Assembly: GCA_002375465.1 (NCBI GenBank)
Contig: DFLT01000002.1
Coordinates: 70,861-134,860, forward strand
Source: Alphaproteobacteria bacterium UBA3612
GTDB taxonomy: Bacteria; Pseudomonadota; Alphaproteobacteria; Sphingomonadales; Sphingomonadaceae
DNA length: 64,000 bases
Direction of reading: 5' to 3'
The position numbers were made by a program, and so were the translations under genes. The notes beneath the pieces are model-generated. The model did no database searches, had not been told where the DNA came from, and was given only the letters and a program-made list of their open reading frames with translations. This document shows, piece by piece, positions 48,896 through 57,563 of this stretch (positions within the stretch are counted from its first letter, which is position 1; each line of letters opens with the position of its first letter).

Positions 48896-49485
48896 GGCTC
48901 CCCTCGCTCAGCCCCAATATCCGCCCACTCAAGAACCAGCTTGTCACCCTTGACACGGGGCAAGGCCTTGCGTGGAATGAGCTTCCCGCGAACCTCGAAG
49001 TCAGAGGTGATCTTGACCAGAAAGACCATGCTGAAGTTCCGTCTGAGGTTCAGCGTGACCCGGTCATTGCTCTTGAATGGTGTGATTGTCTTGACCTCGA
49101 CCAGGTCATTGCCGAGCCGTCCGTCCGATCCTTGAGCGTAGTTGCGGTGCAGCTTTATGCCGTGCGTGATCGCCCCGTAGAGCTCTCCGATATCGCCATA
49201 CACCTGAAGGTGCTTGCCTGTGTGAAGGTGATAATCTTCAGCCGTGCCGATCAGGTTCTCGAATATCGAGACCAGCGACAGATCGGCATTGGGATATTTT
49301 GCCCGCCATTCCTTGTACTGGATTTGCTCGTTGATTTCGTCCCAGCTGATCCATTCGCCATCATCCCAGATGGCATTATCCGACCGAAGTTGCTGCATCC
49401 GCAAATCCGCTAACGTGTAAAGATTTTCGCGCCTTCTTTGCATGTCCGCATCAACGTGCAAAGCGAAAGCGCGTTTGCTTGTCAT
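48892..49485 (-). CDS. Hypothetical protein with a possible PD-(D/E)XK nuclease core
   Basis: A 197-residue protein starting at ATG 49485. The N-terminal part is helical (MQRRRENLYTLADLRMQQL). The C-terminal part reads GRLGNDLVEVKTITPFKSND, then VTLNLRRNFSMVFLVKITSD and FEVRGKLIPRKALPR. The D...EVK pattern followed by hydrophobic strands is that of a PD-(D/E)XK nuclease, but this is a weak motif. I do not recognise a named family. It is convergent with the nucleotidyltransferase gene, overlapping by four bases, and monocistronic. Confidence 0.6.
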   Translation of the reverse strand: MTSKRAFALHVDADMQRRRENLYTLADLRMQQLRSDNAIWDDGEWISWDEINEQIQYKEWRAKYPNADLSLVSIFENLIGTAEDYHLHTGKHLQVYGDIGELYGAITHGIKLHRNYAQGSDGRLGNDLVEVKTITPFKSNDRVTLNLRRNFSMVFLVKITSDFEVRGKLIPRKALPRVKGDKLVLEWADIGAERGEP

Positions 49486-49832
49486 ATCGGCTCAAGCTGC
49501 GATTCGCGCGAAAACCGGTCTCCCGTTGCACCAGAACCGTCGATTCGGACCTGCATTGGCCGAAAGCGGACACCAGCGGCAAAAATTCTTTCAGTCCCGG
49601 ATTGTCCATAGCGATCCAACATCGTCCACCCGCCAATGCGGAACGGCATTTGTTCTATTTTTGTTCTTTCCTACATCATTGCGATTCGCATAGCGTTTGT
49701 CGCGTCACCGAAGCTTGGTGGCGCTGAGTTGAACATCTGATCGCACGGTCCGCAACGGCAATTTGAAGGACAACCCATCGTCGTGGGGGAACACGGCTTC
49801 GGTGACAGAACCTTGAAGCAAAGGAGTCTGTC
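49486..49832. other. Intergenic region upstream of the second AlpA-like gene
   Basis: These 347 bases have no credible gene. They contain CGAAAGCGGAC (49561-49571), whose reverse complement occurs twice at 26486 and 26578 in the first element, so a shared non-coding element is possible. The AAGGAG at 49821-49826 is the ribosome-binding site of the next gene. Confidence 0.45.
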
Positions 49833-50024
49833 GTGCCGAATACTGAATTACTCACCTGCCATGAGGTCATGCGCCTCACGGGCATTCGCAGCCGGACAAC
49901 AATCTGGCGACGCATCCGCCGAGGTGCCTTTCCTTATCCCATCGACATTGGCGGCGGGCGTATCCGCTGGCGTTCCACCGACATCGAGGAGTGGATCGAG
50001 GCCCTCCCCCTGCGCAGCTATTGA
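49833..50024 (+). CDS. AlpA-like helix-turn-helix regulator (second element)
   Basis: A 63-residue protein starting at GTG 49833, six bases after AAGGAG. The sequence LLTCHEVMRLTGIRSRTTIW and RRIRRGAFPYPIDIGGGRIR, RWRSTDIEEWIEAL is the AlpA/MerR-type winged fold. AlpA-like proteins control integrase or excision in P4-like elements. It differs from the copy at 44992, so each element has its own regulator. It precedes a mobilization operon, which it might control. Confidence 0.85.
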   Translation: MPNTELLTCHEVMRLTGIRSRTTIWRRIRRGAFPYPIDIGGGRIRWRSTDIEEWIEALPLRSY

Positions 50025-50066
50025 CCCCTCCTGGGCGGGCAATGGCCCGCAGAAAGCATCTCCCCC

Positions 50067-50582
50067 ATGTCCATCCTTTCCCTTATCAACGCGGCCCTGC
50101 AGAAGCATGGCTGGCTGATCGGTCGCCTTCCGAGCGATGACGTAGAGCGCGCGGCCCAGCTCGTCGAATTGCTCGTTGAAGACAACGCCGATGGGCGCGC
50201 CCGTCGCCACACATTGCATCCCTGGCTCTGGTACGAACGCCCGGTCCGCGAGCGGTTTGAGGGGCAAGACTGTTGCCTCACTGTCGAGGGCCCGATTTAC
50301 AGGAGCCGAGACGGGACCGGGTATCCGCTTGGCAGCCAGCTTCGCACCGAATTCGGGTGGCTTGACCTCACGCCAGAAGAGACCAACCTGCTCGCAGATG
50401 ACGTTCGATCAGCGATCGACCTCGCACTGCTTCGCTGGTTCACACGCCCTGATATGGCGGAGCGCCAGTTGCCTTCCCGCCAGTCCCGCGAACGGTATTT
50501 CGACGACGATATCGCCCGCAATCTGATCCTGTCTGCGACGCCTCCAACGGCAAGCATGGAGCAAGACGCCCATGCCAGTTGA
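50067..50582 (+). CDS. Hypothetical protein of the mobilization region
   Basis: A 171-residue protein. It opens with SILSLINAALQKHGWLIGRL and has HPWLWYERPVRERFEGQD, FGWLDLTPEETNLLADDVRS and a helical end RYFDDDIARNLILS. There is no signal peptide or membrane segment. I do not recognise the family. It lies 42 bases after the AlpA-like gene and upstream of the oriT-like hairpins, on the strand of the coupling protein and relaxase, so a replication or mobilization role is possible by position only. Confidence 0.65.
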   Translation: MSILSLINAALQKHGWLIGRLPSDDVERAAQLVELLVEDNADGRARRHTLHPWLWYERPVRERFEGQDCCLTVEGPIYRSRDGTGYPLGSQLRTEFGWLDLTPEETNLLADDVRSAIDLALLRWFTRPDMAERQLPSRQSRERYFDDDIARNLILSATPPTASMEQDAHAS

Positions 50583-50680
50583 CCGGAGAAAAGCTGGAGA
50601 TGGAAGGGGCCACGATACTGCGTATCGGACCCGTAATTTTCATACACACCCCACGCACGTGTGCATCAAGGATTTCTGCG

Positions 50681-50770
50681 GTTTCTGGAGCGCGCGGATA
50701 GCGCGCTCCCTGAAACGAAGCGTTCAGACCCTCGCAATTCTGCCATTTCTGGAGCGCGCTTCGAGCGCGC
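50681..50770. other. Hairpin region, candidate origin of transfer
   Basis: GTTTC and GGAGCGCGC (50681-50695) pair with GCGCGCTCC and GAAAC (50701-50716) around the loop GGATA. A second stem, GCGCGCT-TCG-AGCGCGC, is at 50754-50770. The 14-base string TTTCTGGAGCGCGC is repeated directly at 50682 and 50746. Such repeats right before a relaxosome-type gene, coupling protein and MobF relaxase fit an oriT. No nic site is assigned. Confidence 0.5.
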
Positions 50771-50783
50771 GCGGGAGGTGGTG

Positions 50784-51158
50784 ATGGCGAGCCACATAAA
50801 GCGCACCATCCGCCTCAATCCTTCGCAGGCACGGTCGCTGTCCGGCATCGCCGACCGGCGTGGATTGTCGGAGTATGCGATGCTCCTGAAGGTGATCGAC
50901 GCGGGCTTCCTTTCGGTCCTTCACGGCACCGACAAGGAGACCGATCTAGCCGAACTGGCGAGCGAGATCGGATCGATCTCGGAGCGCCTCGCCGAGGTCG
51001 AAAGGGTGCTCGACCGGGCCCTGTTTACTGCATGTGCGGCCTACGCTTACGCGCGCCATGCGGCGCTGGGAACGAAGAAATCCGACGAGACAATAGCAGC
51101 CGAAGCGCGCGCCGCATTCGAGCGCCAGCGCTCGCTCGCCTTGGAGATTGAGCCATGA
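50784..51158 (+). CDS. Putative relaxosome accessory DNA-binding protein
   Basis: A 124-residue protein starting at ATG 50784, after GGGAGGTGGTG. The N-terminus MASHIKRTIRLNPSQARSLS then IADRRGLSEYAMLLKVIDAG resembles a ribbon-helix-helix DNA-binding segment, as in TrwA/MobC-like accessory proteins. The rest is helical with SISERLAEVERVLDRALF. Its TGA overlaps the ATG of the coupling-protein gene (ATGA), and the hairpin region lies directly upstream. A role in oriT recognition is inferred from position and fold; there is no direct motif. Confidence 0.65.
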   Translation: MASHIKRTIRLNPSQARSLSGIADRRGLSEYAMLLKVIDAGFLSVLHGTDKETDLAELASEIGSISERLAEVERVLDRALFTACAAYAYARHAALGTKKSDETIAAEARAAFERQRSLALEIEP

Positions 51159-52975
51159 ATTCCAACATCGATTTTGTCACCCGCGCGCACGCCTTGTGGC
51201 GGGTGCGCATGGCGCACTGGCAGCAGCGTTTTCGCTTCTTTTCCACGATCACTCTTGGTGCAGCAGCGACCGGAGCGATCATCGCCCCACAGTTCTTACT
51301 GCATGGCCCCGCGATAACGACAGCAGTGCAGTATGCGTGGGCCAACGTGCTGACCCTGCTCGGTTCCTTAGGGGGCAGCGACATAAAGATAAACATTGCG
51401 ATGGAAGGCCAACGCTGGACCGTTTCCGCCGCTTGGTTTGCCTCTGAGCCGCTCTTCACCGATACCTTCTGGCAGGTCGTCAAAGTGATCGCTGGCGGTG
51501 CAACCACCGGCTTTGCCATAGGCCTGTTCACGGTCTGGGTGCTCCAGCGCACCATGTCGGCTCAGGGCAAAGATACGCTCGCCGACCGGGTCATTGGTGG
51601 AACCCGTGTGGTGGATGAAGAGGACGTCGCCGCACAAACCACTTTGCTCTGTGGCAGGGATACATTGCGCATCGGTCCGGTCCCCGTTCCGCGCCGGATC
51701 GAGACCCGCCACTTTGCCTTTCTCGGCACTACCGGTAGCGGCAAGACCACTGCACTTCGCCAGATGCTCGACGGTATTGAGAGGCGCGGCGAAGCAGCGC
51801 TGGTCTATGACACTAGCGGAGAGTTCATCGCGCACTATTACAACCCCGCGCGCGGCGACATTATCCTTAATCCCTTCGATGCGCGCTGTGCTTTCTGGAC
51901 GCCCTTCGACGAGATATCGCACCCCGCCGATGCAGACCGAATAGCGCGCCAGCTTGTCTCCGAAACAAGCAGTCAGGATGACGATGTCTGGTTGGAAACC
52001 AGCCGCATTCTTGTCGCCAACATGATCCGCTCGCTCTGGGCGGAAAAGAACTGTAGCCTCGAAGCCCTGCTCGAAGCCTTGCAGGTCAAGGACAAGGAGC
52101 AGTTGAAGGAGTGGCTGGGGCACACGTCGTCCGCCCGCACTTTTGCCAACGACGCCGACCGCGCCACTGGCAGCGTGCTCTTCATGCTCGCCAAGGCGGC
52201 GAACCTGATCCAGTTCCTGAAGGTCGAAGATGAAGGGGAAGAACGCTTTGCCTTCCGAGACTTCATCGCAAAGCTGGACAAGTGCGAGGGTGCAAAGCCG
52301 TGGATCTTCGTGCCCCGCAAGGAAGACTACTTCGAAGCATCGAAGCCCCTCATGGCATGCTGGCTCGAATGCGCAGCGAGTGCGGTGCTGGGTCTGTCGC
52401 CGTCGCCAGACCGCCGCATCTGGTTCGTGCTCGACGAGCTTGCCGACCTTCCCCGCGTCGAGAACCTTGCCCGACTGCTGCCAGAGGGACGCAAGTTCGG
52501 CGCGGCCATCGTGCTCACCTTTCAAGCGCTCGGGCAGATGCGCAATCGCTACGGTGCAAACATCGCCGAGGCCATGCTCGCCTGCTGTAATACCAAGCTG
52601 TTCCTGCAAACCGTCGATCAGGAAACCCGCAAATGGGCGAGCGAGACAATCGGCCAGTGCGAGGTAGAATTGCGCGTTGCCACCGACACGCTGTCGATTG
52701 GCAGCGAAGTGCCGCGCACGACCATCGCTACCCAGCGACAATTCCGTCCCGCCGTACTTGAAAGCGAATTGCGGCTCTCTCCGCATCAGGGCTATCTGTT
52801 GCTCCCCGATGGCCTGCCGGTCGCGCGCATCGGCCTCACCGCCGATCACATCACCCGGCGTGGCGACCCTCGTCAGCCTGCCTACGTGCCAGGCGATCCG
52901 GCGGGCACGCTATGGAGCCGGGTCAGCGAGATCGTCAAAGGTGCCGAGCCCGACGCGAAGCCAGGACCCGTCTGA
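51155..52975 (+). CDS. Type IV coupling protein, TrwB/TraD type
   Basis: A 606-residue membrane-anchored ATPase. The N-terminus has two hydrophobic segments (about residues 25-55 and 105-130). Then Walker A FLGTTGSGKTTALRQML near residue 192, EAALVYDTSGEFIAHYYNPA, LNPFDARCAFWTPFDEI, Walker B-type WFVLDELADLPRVENLARLL near 425 and the arginine-rich C-terminal part. The VirD4/TrwB family brings the relaxase-DNA complex to the secretion channel. It starts at ATG 51155 overlapping the accessory gene and ends one base into the relaxase ATG, so accessory, coupling and relaxase genes are one operon. No channel genes are near. Confidence 0.93.
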   Translation: MNSNIDFVTRAHALWRVRMAHWQQRFRFFSTITLGAAATGAIIAPQFLLHGPAITTAVQYAWANVLTLLGSLGGSDIKINIAMEGQRWTVSAAWFASEPLFTDTFWQVVKVIAGGATTGFAIGLFTVWVLQRTMSAQGKDTLADRVIGGTRVVDEEDVAAQTTLLCGRDTLRIGPVPVPRRIETRHFAFLGTTGSGKTTALRQMLDGIERRGEAALVYDTSGEFIAHYYNPARGDIILNPFDARCAFWTPFDEISHPADADRIARQLVSETSSQDDDVWLETSRILVANMIRSLWAEKNCSLEALLEALQVKDKEQLKEWLGHTSSARTFANDADRATGSVLFMLAKAANLIQFLKVEDEGEERFAFRDFIAKLDKCEGAKPWIFVPRKEDYFEASKPLMACWLECAASAVLGLSPSPDRRIWFVLDELADLPRVENLARLLPEGRKFGAAIVLTFQALGQMRNRYGANIAEAMLACCNTKLFLQTVDQETRKWASETIGQCEVELRVATDTLSIGSEVPRTTIATQRQFRPAVLESELRLSPHQGYLLLPDGLPVARIGLTADHITRRGDPRQPAYVPGDPAGTLWSRVSEIVKGAEPDAKPGPV

Positions 52976-55722
52976 TGGTCGCATCGGTCTCGGCGCTGTC
53001 GAGTGCCGGTCAAGCCGCGAGCTACTACGAGGCCGACGACTACTATGCCGAAGGCGGCATGGCACCATCCGAATGGTTTGGTGAGGCAGCGGAGAAGCTG
53101 GGCCTGTCAGGCGAGGTCGACCGCGAGAAGTTCGCAGAATTGCTCGAAGGCCGTATTGCTGGGCAGCAGCTTGGCACCACCCGTGATGGCAAGGTCGAAC
53201 ACCGGCCAGGCTGGGACATCACACTGTCCGCGCCCAAGTCGGTCTCGATCATGGCCGAGGTTGCCGGAGACAAGCGGCTGATCAAGGCCCATGGCGCAGC
53301 GGTGAAACTGGCGCTCGCCCATGTCGAGAAGCACATGGCGGCAACCCGGATCAGGCAGGACGGCGAGGTCCGGCGCGAGACGACCGGCAACCTCGCCATC
53401 GCCACCTTCCGCCATGCCACGAGCCGGGCGCAGGACCCGCAGCTGCACACCCACGGCGTGATCATTAACGGAACCCAGGACAAGGATGGCAACTGGCGCA
53501 GCCTTGAGCCGCGCGCCTTCTATCAGCTGCAAAAGGAGATCGGCGCGATCTACCGGCAGGAGTTGGCGCACGGCGTTGCCGCACTGGGTTACCGGATAGA
53601 GAAGGGCAAAGACTCGCTGTTCGAGATCGCAGGTGTGCCAGAGAAGGCCATTGATGCACTGAGCCAGCGCACCGCAGCAATCGATGCCCGGCTCGCCGAG
53701 CGGGGCACGAACCGCGAGCAAGCGAGCGCCGCCGAAAAGCAGATCGCCGCGCTCGATACGCGCGAGGTCAAGACCAATGCGGATCATCGCACCTTGCGCG
53801 CCGACTGGCGGGCGACTGCCAATGACAGCGGGTTCGACAAGGCGGCGCGAGACAAGCTGATTGCCGAGGCGAGGGAGCGGGTCAAAAGCAGCGAAGCAAC
53901 CATTAGTCCCGACTTACTGGCGCGGCAGGCTGTGGCATGGGCCGCTGCCAAATTGTCTGAGCGGCAGGCAGTGTTTTCGGCCAGCACGCTGACGCGCGAG
54001 GCAGGAGACTTCGCCTTCGGCAAAGCCGGGCACGGTGCAGTCAGCGCAGCGATCGCCGAGGCCGGAGAGCGCGGCGAGCTTGTCCCACGCACCGTCCTTG
54101 ACCAGCGCGGGGCGGAGTTTGCGGGGTTCACGACGCCGCAGGCCATCAAGACCGAGCGAACCATGCTGCGCCTGGAGGAAGCCGGGCGCGGCATGGCGCA
54201 ATCGCTTGCAAGTCAGGTGGCAGCAGCACGAACGATCGAGCGCGCGGCGCGCCAATCGGTGCGCTATGGCTACGTCTGGACCGAAGACCAGAAACGCGCG
54301 ACCGCAGACCTGCTCACTTCGCGCGACCGCATCGCTGCCGTCCAGGGCTATGCCGGTACGGCCAAGACCACCACCGTGCTTGCAACCTATGCCCGCGAAG
54401 CACGGCGTCACGGACTTGCGGTTACCGCGCTTGCGCCAACCGCATCGGCAGCAACTGTGCTGGGCGAGGCGCTCGGCCTGCGTGGCGATACCGTGGCTCG
54501 GCATTTGCTTGCGCCCGAGGCAAAAACAGCGGGCAAAGATGCCGTCTGGATTGTCGATGAAGCCTCGATGCTCGCGGCCCACGACATGGCGAAACTCATG
54601 ACACGTGCTGAGAAGGTCGGAGCCCGGCTCGTGCTGGTTGGCGACGTGAAACAGCTTGGATCGGTAGGTGCGGGGGCTGCATTTGCCCAGTTGCAGCAAG
54701 CGGGGATGGCGACCGCGAAGCTGGCCGAAGTGGTCCGGCAGACCAATGCCGGGACCCGTGAAGCCGTCATGGCCTCAATCGATGGCCATGCGGGCAAGGC
54801 GCTGGCCGCGCTGGAACGGGGCGGCGGCAAGGTGATCGAAGGTGCAACGCCGGAGGCGCGCCTTGGGGCGATGGCCCGGCGCTATCTGGCCCTTTCGCCA
54901 GCAGAGCGCTCGCGAACGCTGGTCATCGAGCCATCGCGTGAAGGTCGCGACAGGCTCACCAGTATGATCCGCACAAAGCTGGCCGAGCGCGGCGAGCTTT
55001 CGCAGGAGGCCGTGCGGTTCGATGCGCTTGTGGCGAAGGGCCTGACCCGTGCCGAAGCGCGCGAGGCAGCATGCTATGCCATCGGCGATGTGGTCCGCTT
55101 TAGTCGTGACTATGCCGCCAAGGGCGTGCGCCGGGGCGAAAGCTTCGCAATTGCAGCTGTCGATCCCGAGCGCGGGCGCATTGCCCTCGAAGGTCGCGAT
55201 GGACGGTCGCTGGACTGGCATCCGCGGCAATGGGGTGCAGGCAAAGCCGAAGTGTTCGAGCCGAAGCCGATGGAGCTGCGGACCGGCGACCGCTTGCAGT
55301 TCACCCGCAACGACCGCGAAGCGGGAAGGATCAATGGCCTTGGCGGGTCCGTCACCAGCATCGATACTGACCGTGGCCGGGCAACCGTGAAGCTCGCCAA
55401 AGGACGTGAGCAGAATCTCGATCTCTCCGATCCTCGCGACGCCCATCTGCGTCACGCCTATGTCCAGACAGCGCACGCCGCACAGGGTCAGACCGCCGAG
55501 CGTGTCCTGATCCACGCCGACAGCCGCTCCACCAATCTGGTCGACCAGAAGATGCTCTATGTCGCGCTTTCGCGTGCCAAAGCCGAGGCGGTGGTTGTCA
55601 CAGACGATAAGGACCGGCTCGTTCGCGCGATCTATGAGCGTGCGGGCGAAAAGCAGATTGCCCTGGCCGCGAGCACTCCGGAAGCCGGAAAGTCACAGGC
55701 AATGGGTGCTGGGTTGGGCTGA
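52975..55722 (+). CDS. MobF-family (TrwC-like) conjugative relaxase-helicase
   Basis: A 915-residue protein. The relaxase domain has the two tyrosine pairs of MobF in QAASYYEADDYYAEGGMA (Y17/Y18 and Y23/Y24) and the metal triad in DPQLHTHGVIING near residue 165. The helicase part has Walker A AAVQGYAGTAKTTTVLA (note GTAKT rather than GTGKT), AVWIVDEASMLAAHDM, VLVGDVKQLGSVGAGAAFAQL, AYVQTAHAAQGQTAERVLIH and LYVALSRAKAEAVV. TGATG overlap with the coupling gene fixes the ATG at 52975. It nicks at oriT and drives strand transfer. It belongs to a different family from the TraA at 26660. Confidence 0.95.
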   Translation: MVASVSALSSAGQAASYYEADDYYAEGGMAPSEWFGEAAEKLGLSGEVDREKFAELLEGRIAGQQLGTTRDGKVEHRPGWDITLSAPKSVSIMAEVAGDKRLIKAHGAAVKLALAHVEKHMAATRIRQDGEVRRETTGNLAIATFRHATSRAQDPQLHTHGVIINGTQDKDGNWRSLEPRAFYQLQKEIGAIYRQELAHGVAALGYRIEKGKDSLFEIAGVPEKAIDALSQRTAAIDARLAERGTNREQASAAEKQIAALDTREVKTNADHRTLRADWRATANDSGFDKAARDKLIAEARERVKSSEATISPDLLARQAVAWAAAKLSERQAVFSASTLTREAGDFAFGKAGHGAVSAAIAEAGERGELVPRTVLDQRGAEFAGFTTPQAIKTERTMLRLEEAGRGMAQSLASQVAAARTIERAARQSVRYGYVWTEDQKRATADLLTSRDRIAAVQGYAGTAKTTTVLATYAREARRHGLAVTALAPTASAATVLGEALGLRGDTVARHLLAPEAKTAGKDAVWIVDEASMLAAHDMAKLMTRAEKVGARLVLVGDVKQLGSVGAGAAFAQLQQAGMATAKLAEVVRQTNAGTREAVMASIDGHAGKALAALERGGGKVIEGATPEARLGAMARRYLALSPAERSRTLVIEPSREGRDRLTSMIRTKLAERGELSQEAVRFDALVAKGLTRAEAREAACYAIGDVVRFSRDYAAKGVRRGESFAIAAVDPERGRIALEGRDGRSLDWHPRQWGAGKAEVFEPKPMELRTGDRLQFTRNDREAGRINGLGGSVTSIDTDRGRATVKLAKGREQNLDLSDPRDAHLRHAYVQTAHAAQGQTAERVLIHADSRSTNLVDQKMLYVALSRAKAEAVVVTDDKDRLVRAIYERAGEKQIALAASTPEAGKSQAMGAGLG

Positions 55723-55943
55723 TCGAAAGCACCGGCGACGGCAGGCCATAGCATCCTTCGTCCTGCCGTTGGAATGAACTGCTCTTCTTCTACAGGCCGT
55801 GCCGGGCGGGATCAACAGCCTGCCCGCTCCATTCGGGCTGAGGCCCTCCCGTGTTGGCTGTTCCGCGTAACCGCTGACCCGCCCGGCCAATCCGGCCCGT
55901 CCCTTCATTCGCGTTCCCAACGATTGGACGAAGGAGTTTCACC

Positions 55944-56822
55944 ATGGACAGCACCACAACCGCCAGCATCTACGATACGATCACCAACCAGATCATCGCC
56001 GCCCTTGAACGCGGCACGGATACTTTCTCGCTCCCTTGGCATCGCAGCACCGCGCCGCTTTCGCGCCCCACGAATGCGGCAACTGGGAAAGCCTATCGCG
56101 GCGTCAACGTACTCGCCCTTTGGGCCAGCGCCGAAGCGCAGGACTTCGGACATGGTCTCTGGGCAACCTATCGCCAGTGGCAGTCACTTGGTGCTCAGGT
56201 CCGCAAGGGCGAGAAGGCTTCGCCCATCGTGTTCTACAAGGTCTTCGACAGTCGTGATGACGATCAGGCCGAGGAAAGAGACAACTCGACCCGCATCTTC
56301 GCGCAGGCTTCGCACGTGTTCAACACCAGCCAGGTCGAAGGCTACGCCCTGCCCGAAGTGCCAGACGGAGAAGACTTCGACCCAATCCCGCACGCGGACG
56401 CTTTCGTTTCTGCCACGGGTGCCGCCGTACGCATCAACGGCGACAGCGCCCACTACACTCCCGCAACCGACACCATTACCATGCCGGACCGCGAGCGGTT
56501 CTTCGCAACGGCCAGCGGCAGCGCGGCGCAGAACTGGTACGCCACTTTGTTGCACGAGCTCGTCCATTGGTCTGGCGCTGACCACCGCCTGGCGCGGACC
56601 TTTGGCAAGCGGTTCGGTGACGATGCCTATGCCATGGAAGAGCTGGTGGCCGAGCTCGGCTCAGCCTTTCTCTGTGGCGACCTCGGTCTTTCCGCCAGTC
56701 CGCGCCCCGATCACGCCAGCTACCTCGCCACCTGGCTGAAGGTGCTCAAGGCCGACAACCGTGCGATCTTCACCGCTGCGAGCGCGGCGGCGAAGGCTGC
56801 TGAATTCTTGAGCTCGGATTAG
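55944..56822 (+). CDS. ArdC-like antirestriction/zincin protein
   Basis: A 292-residue protein. The N-terminal ssDNA-binding domain (DUF1738/ArdC-N) has IYDTITNQIIAALERGTDT, PWHRSTAPLSRPTNAATGK, YRGVNVLALW and YRQWQSLGAQVRKGEKASPI. The C-terminal zincin-like domain has WYATLLHELVHWSGADHRLA (HELVH) and MEELVAELGSAFL with the third ligand. ArdC protects incoming plasmid single strands or hinders restriction during conjugation. The AAGGAG-type sequence before ATG 55944 is good. It follows the relaxase by 221 bases on the same strand and precedes the methyltransferase operon. Confidence 0.92.
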   Translation: MDSTTTASIYDTITNQIIAALERGTDTFSLPWHRSTAPLSRPTNAATGKAYRGVNVLALWASAEAQDFGHGLWATYRQWQSLGAQVRKGEKASPIVFYKVFDSRDDDQAEERDNSTRIFAQASHVFNTSQVEGYALPEVPDGEDFDPIPHADAFVSATGAAVRINGDSAHYTPATDTITMPDRERFFATASGSAAQNWYATLLHELVHWSGADHRLARTFGKRFGDDAYAMEELVAELGSAFLCGDLGLSASPRPDHASYLATWLKVLKADNRAIFTAASAAAKAAEFLSSD

Positions 56823-56912
56823 GTCGAGCAATACGTTGAGAGAATTTGTAGTACGGTCTATCGTCTTCCAGAAACGGCAGACCGGCTGCGAACATCATTT
56901 CGAAGTATTATC

Positions 56913-57563
56913 ATGAACCTAATCAAGTCCAAGCAGCGCGTTGCCGATCATGGAGAGGTATTCACACCGCCCTGGCTGGTGGAGAAGATGCTCGATCTTG
57001 TGAAGGGTGAGACGGAGCGGATTGATTCCCGCTTCCTTGAACCCGCCTGCGGCAGCGGCAATTTCCTTGTTCCGATCCTGCAACGCAAGCTGGCCGCCGT
57101 GGAATTCAAATTCGGCAAATCCGACTTCGAGAAGCGGCATCATGCACTGCTGGGGCTTATGTGCTGCTACGGCATTGAGTTGCTGGCCGATAATATCGCG
57201 GAATGCCGCGCGAATATGCTGGAGGTTTTCGCGGACTATCTGGCGCTGGATGCGGAAGACGATGTTTACCGTGCCGCCTCTCACGTCCTCTCGCTCAATC
57301 TCGTTCACGGCGATGCGATGACGATGCGCGCGATTGATGACGCACCGATCCGCGTGGTCGAGTGGGGCTATCTGGGCAAAGGGAAATTCCAGCGCCGCGA
57401 TTTCCGGCTTGATGTCTTGACCGGCATGGCAAGTTTCAGCGCCGAAGACTCCCTGTTTTCAGCATTGGGCAAGCACGAAATTTTCACGCCTTCACAGACA
57501 TATCCGCCGATGAGCGTGCGCTATCTTGCGGCGGCGAATGATGGGACGGGGACGAGCGCATGA
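56913..57563 (+). CDS. DNA methyltransferase-like protein with intact SAM motif but no NPPY motif
   Basis: A 216-residue protein. It opens NLIKSKQRVADHGEVFTPPW with the VFTP motif of gamma-class adenine methyltransferases, followed by SRFLEPACGSGNFLVPILQR (the SAM motif at about residues 42-53) and GIELLADNIAECRANMLEVF. A catalytic (N/D)PP(Y/F) motif is not found; the chain ends after MSVRYLAAANDG. It is about a third the length of full enzymes. Its TGA overlaps the ATG of the next methyltransferase-like gene. The two proteins probably work together, one giving SAM binding and the other catalysis. Confidence 0.85.
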   Translation: MNLIKSKQRVADHGEVFTPPWLVEKMLDLVKGETERIDSRFLEPACGSGNFLVPILQRKLAAVEFKFGKSDFEKRHHALLGLMCCYGIELLADNIAECRANMLEVFADYLALDAEDDVYRAASHVLSLNLVHGDAMTMRAIDDAPIRVVEWGYLGKGKFQRRDFRLDVLTGMASFSAEDSLFSALGKHEIFTPSQTYPPMSVRYLAAANDGTGTSA

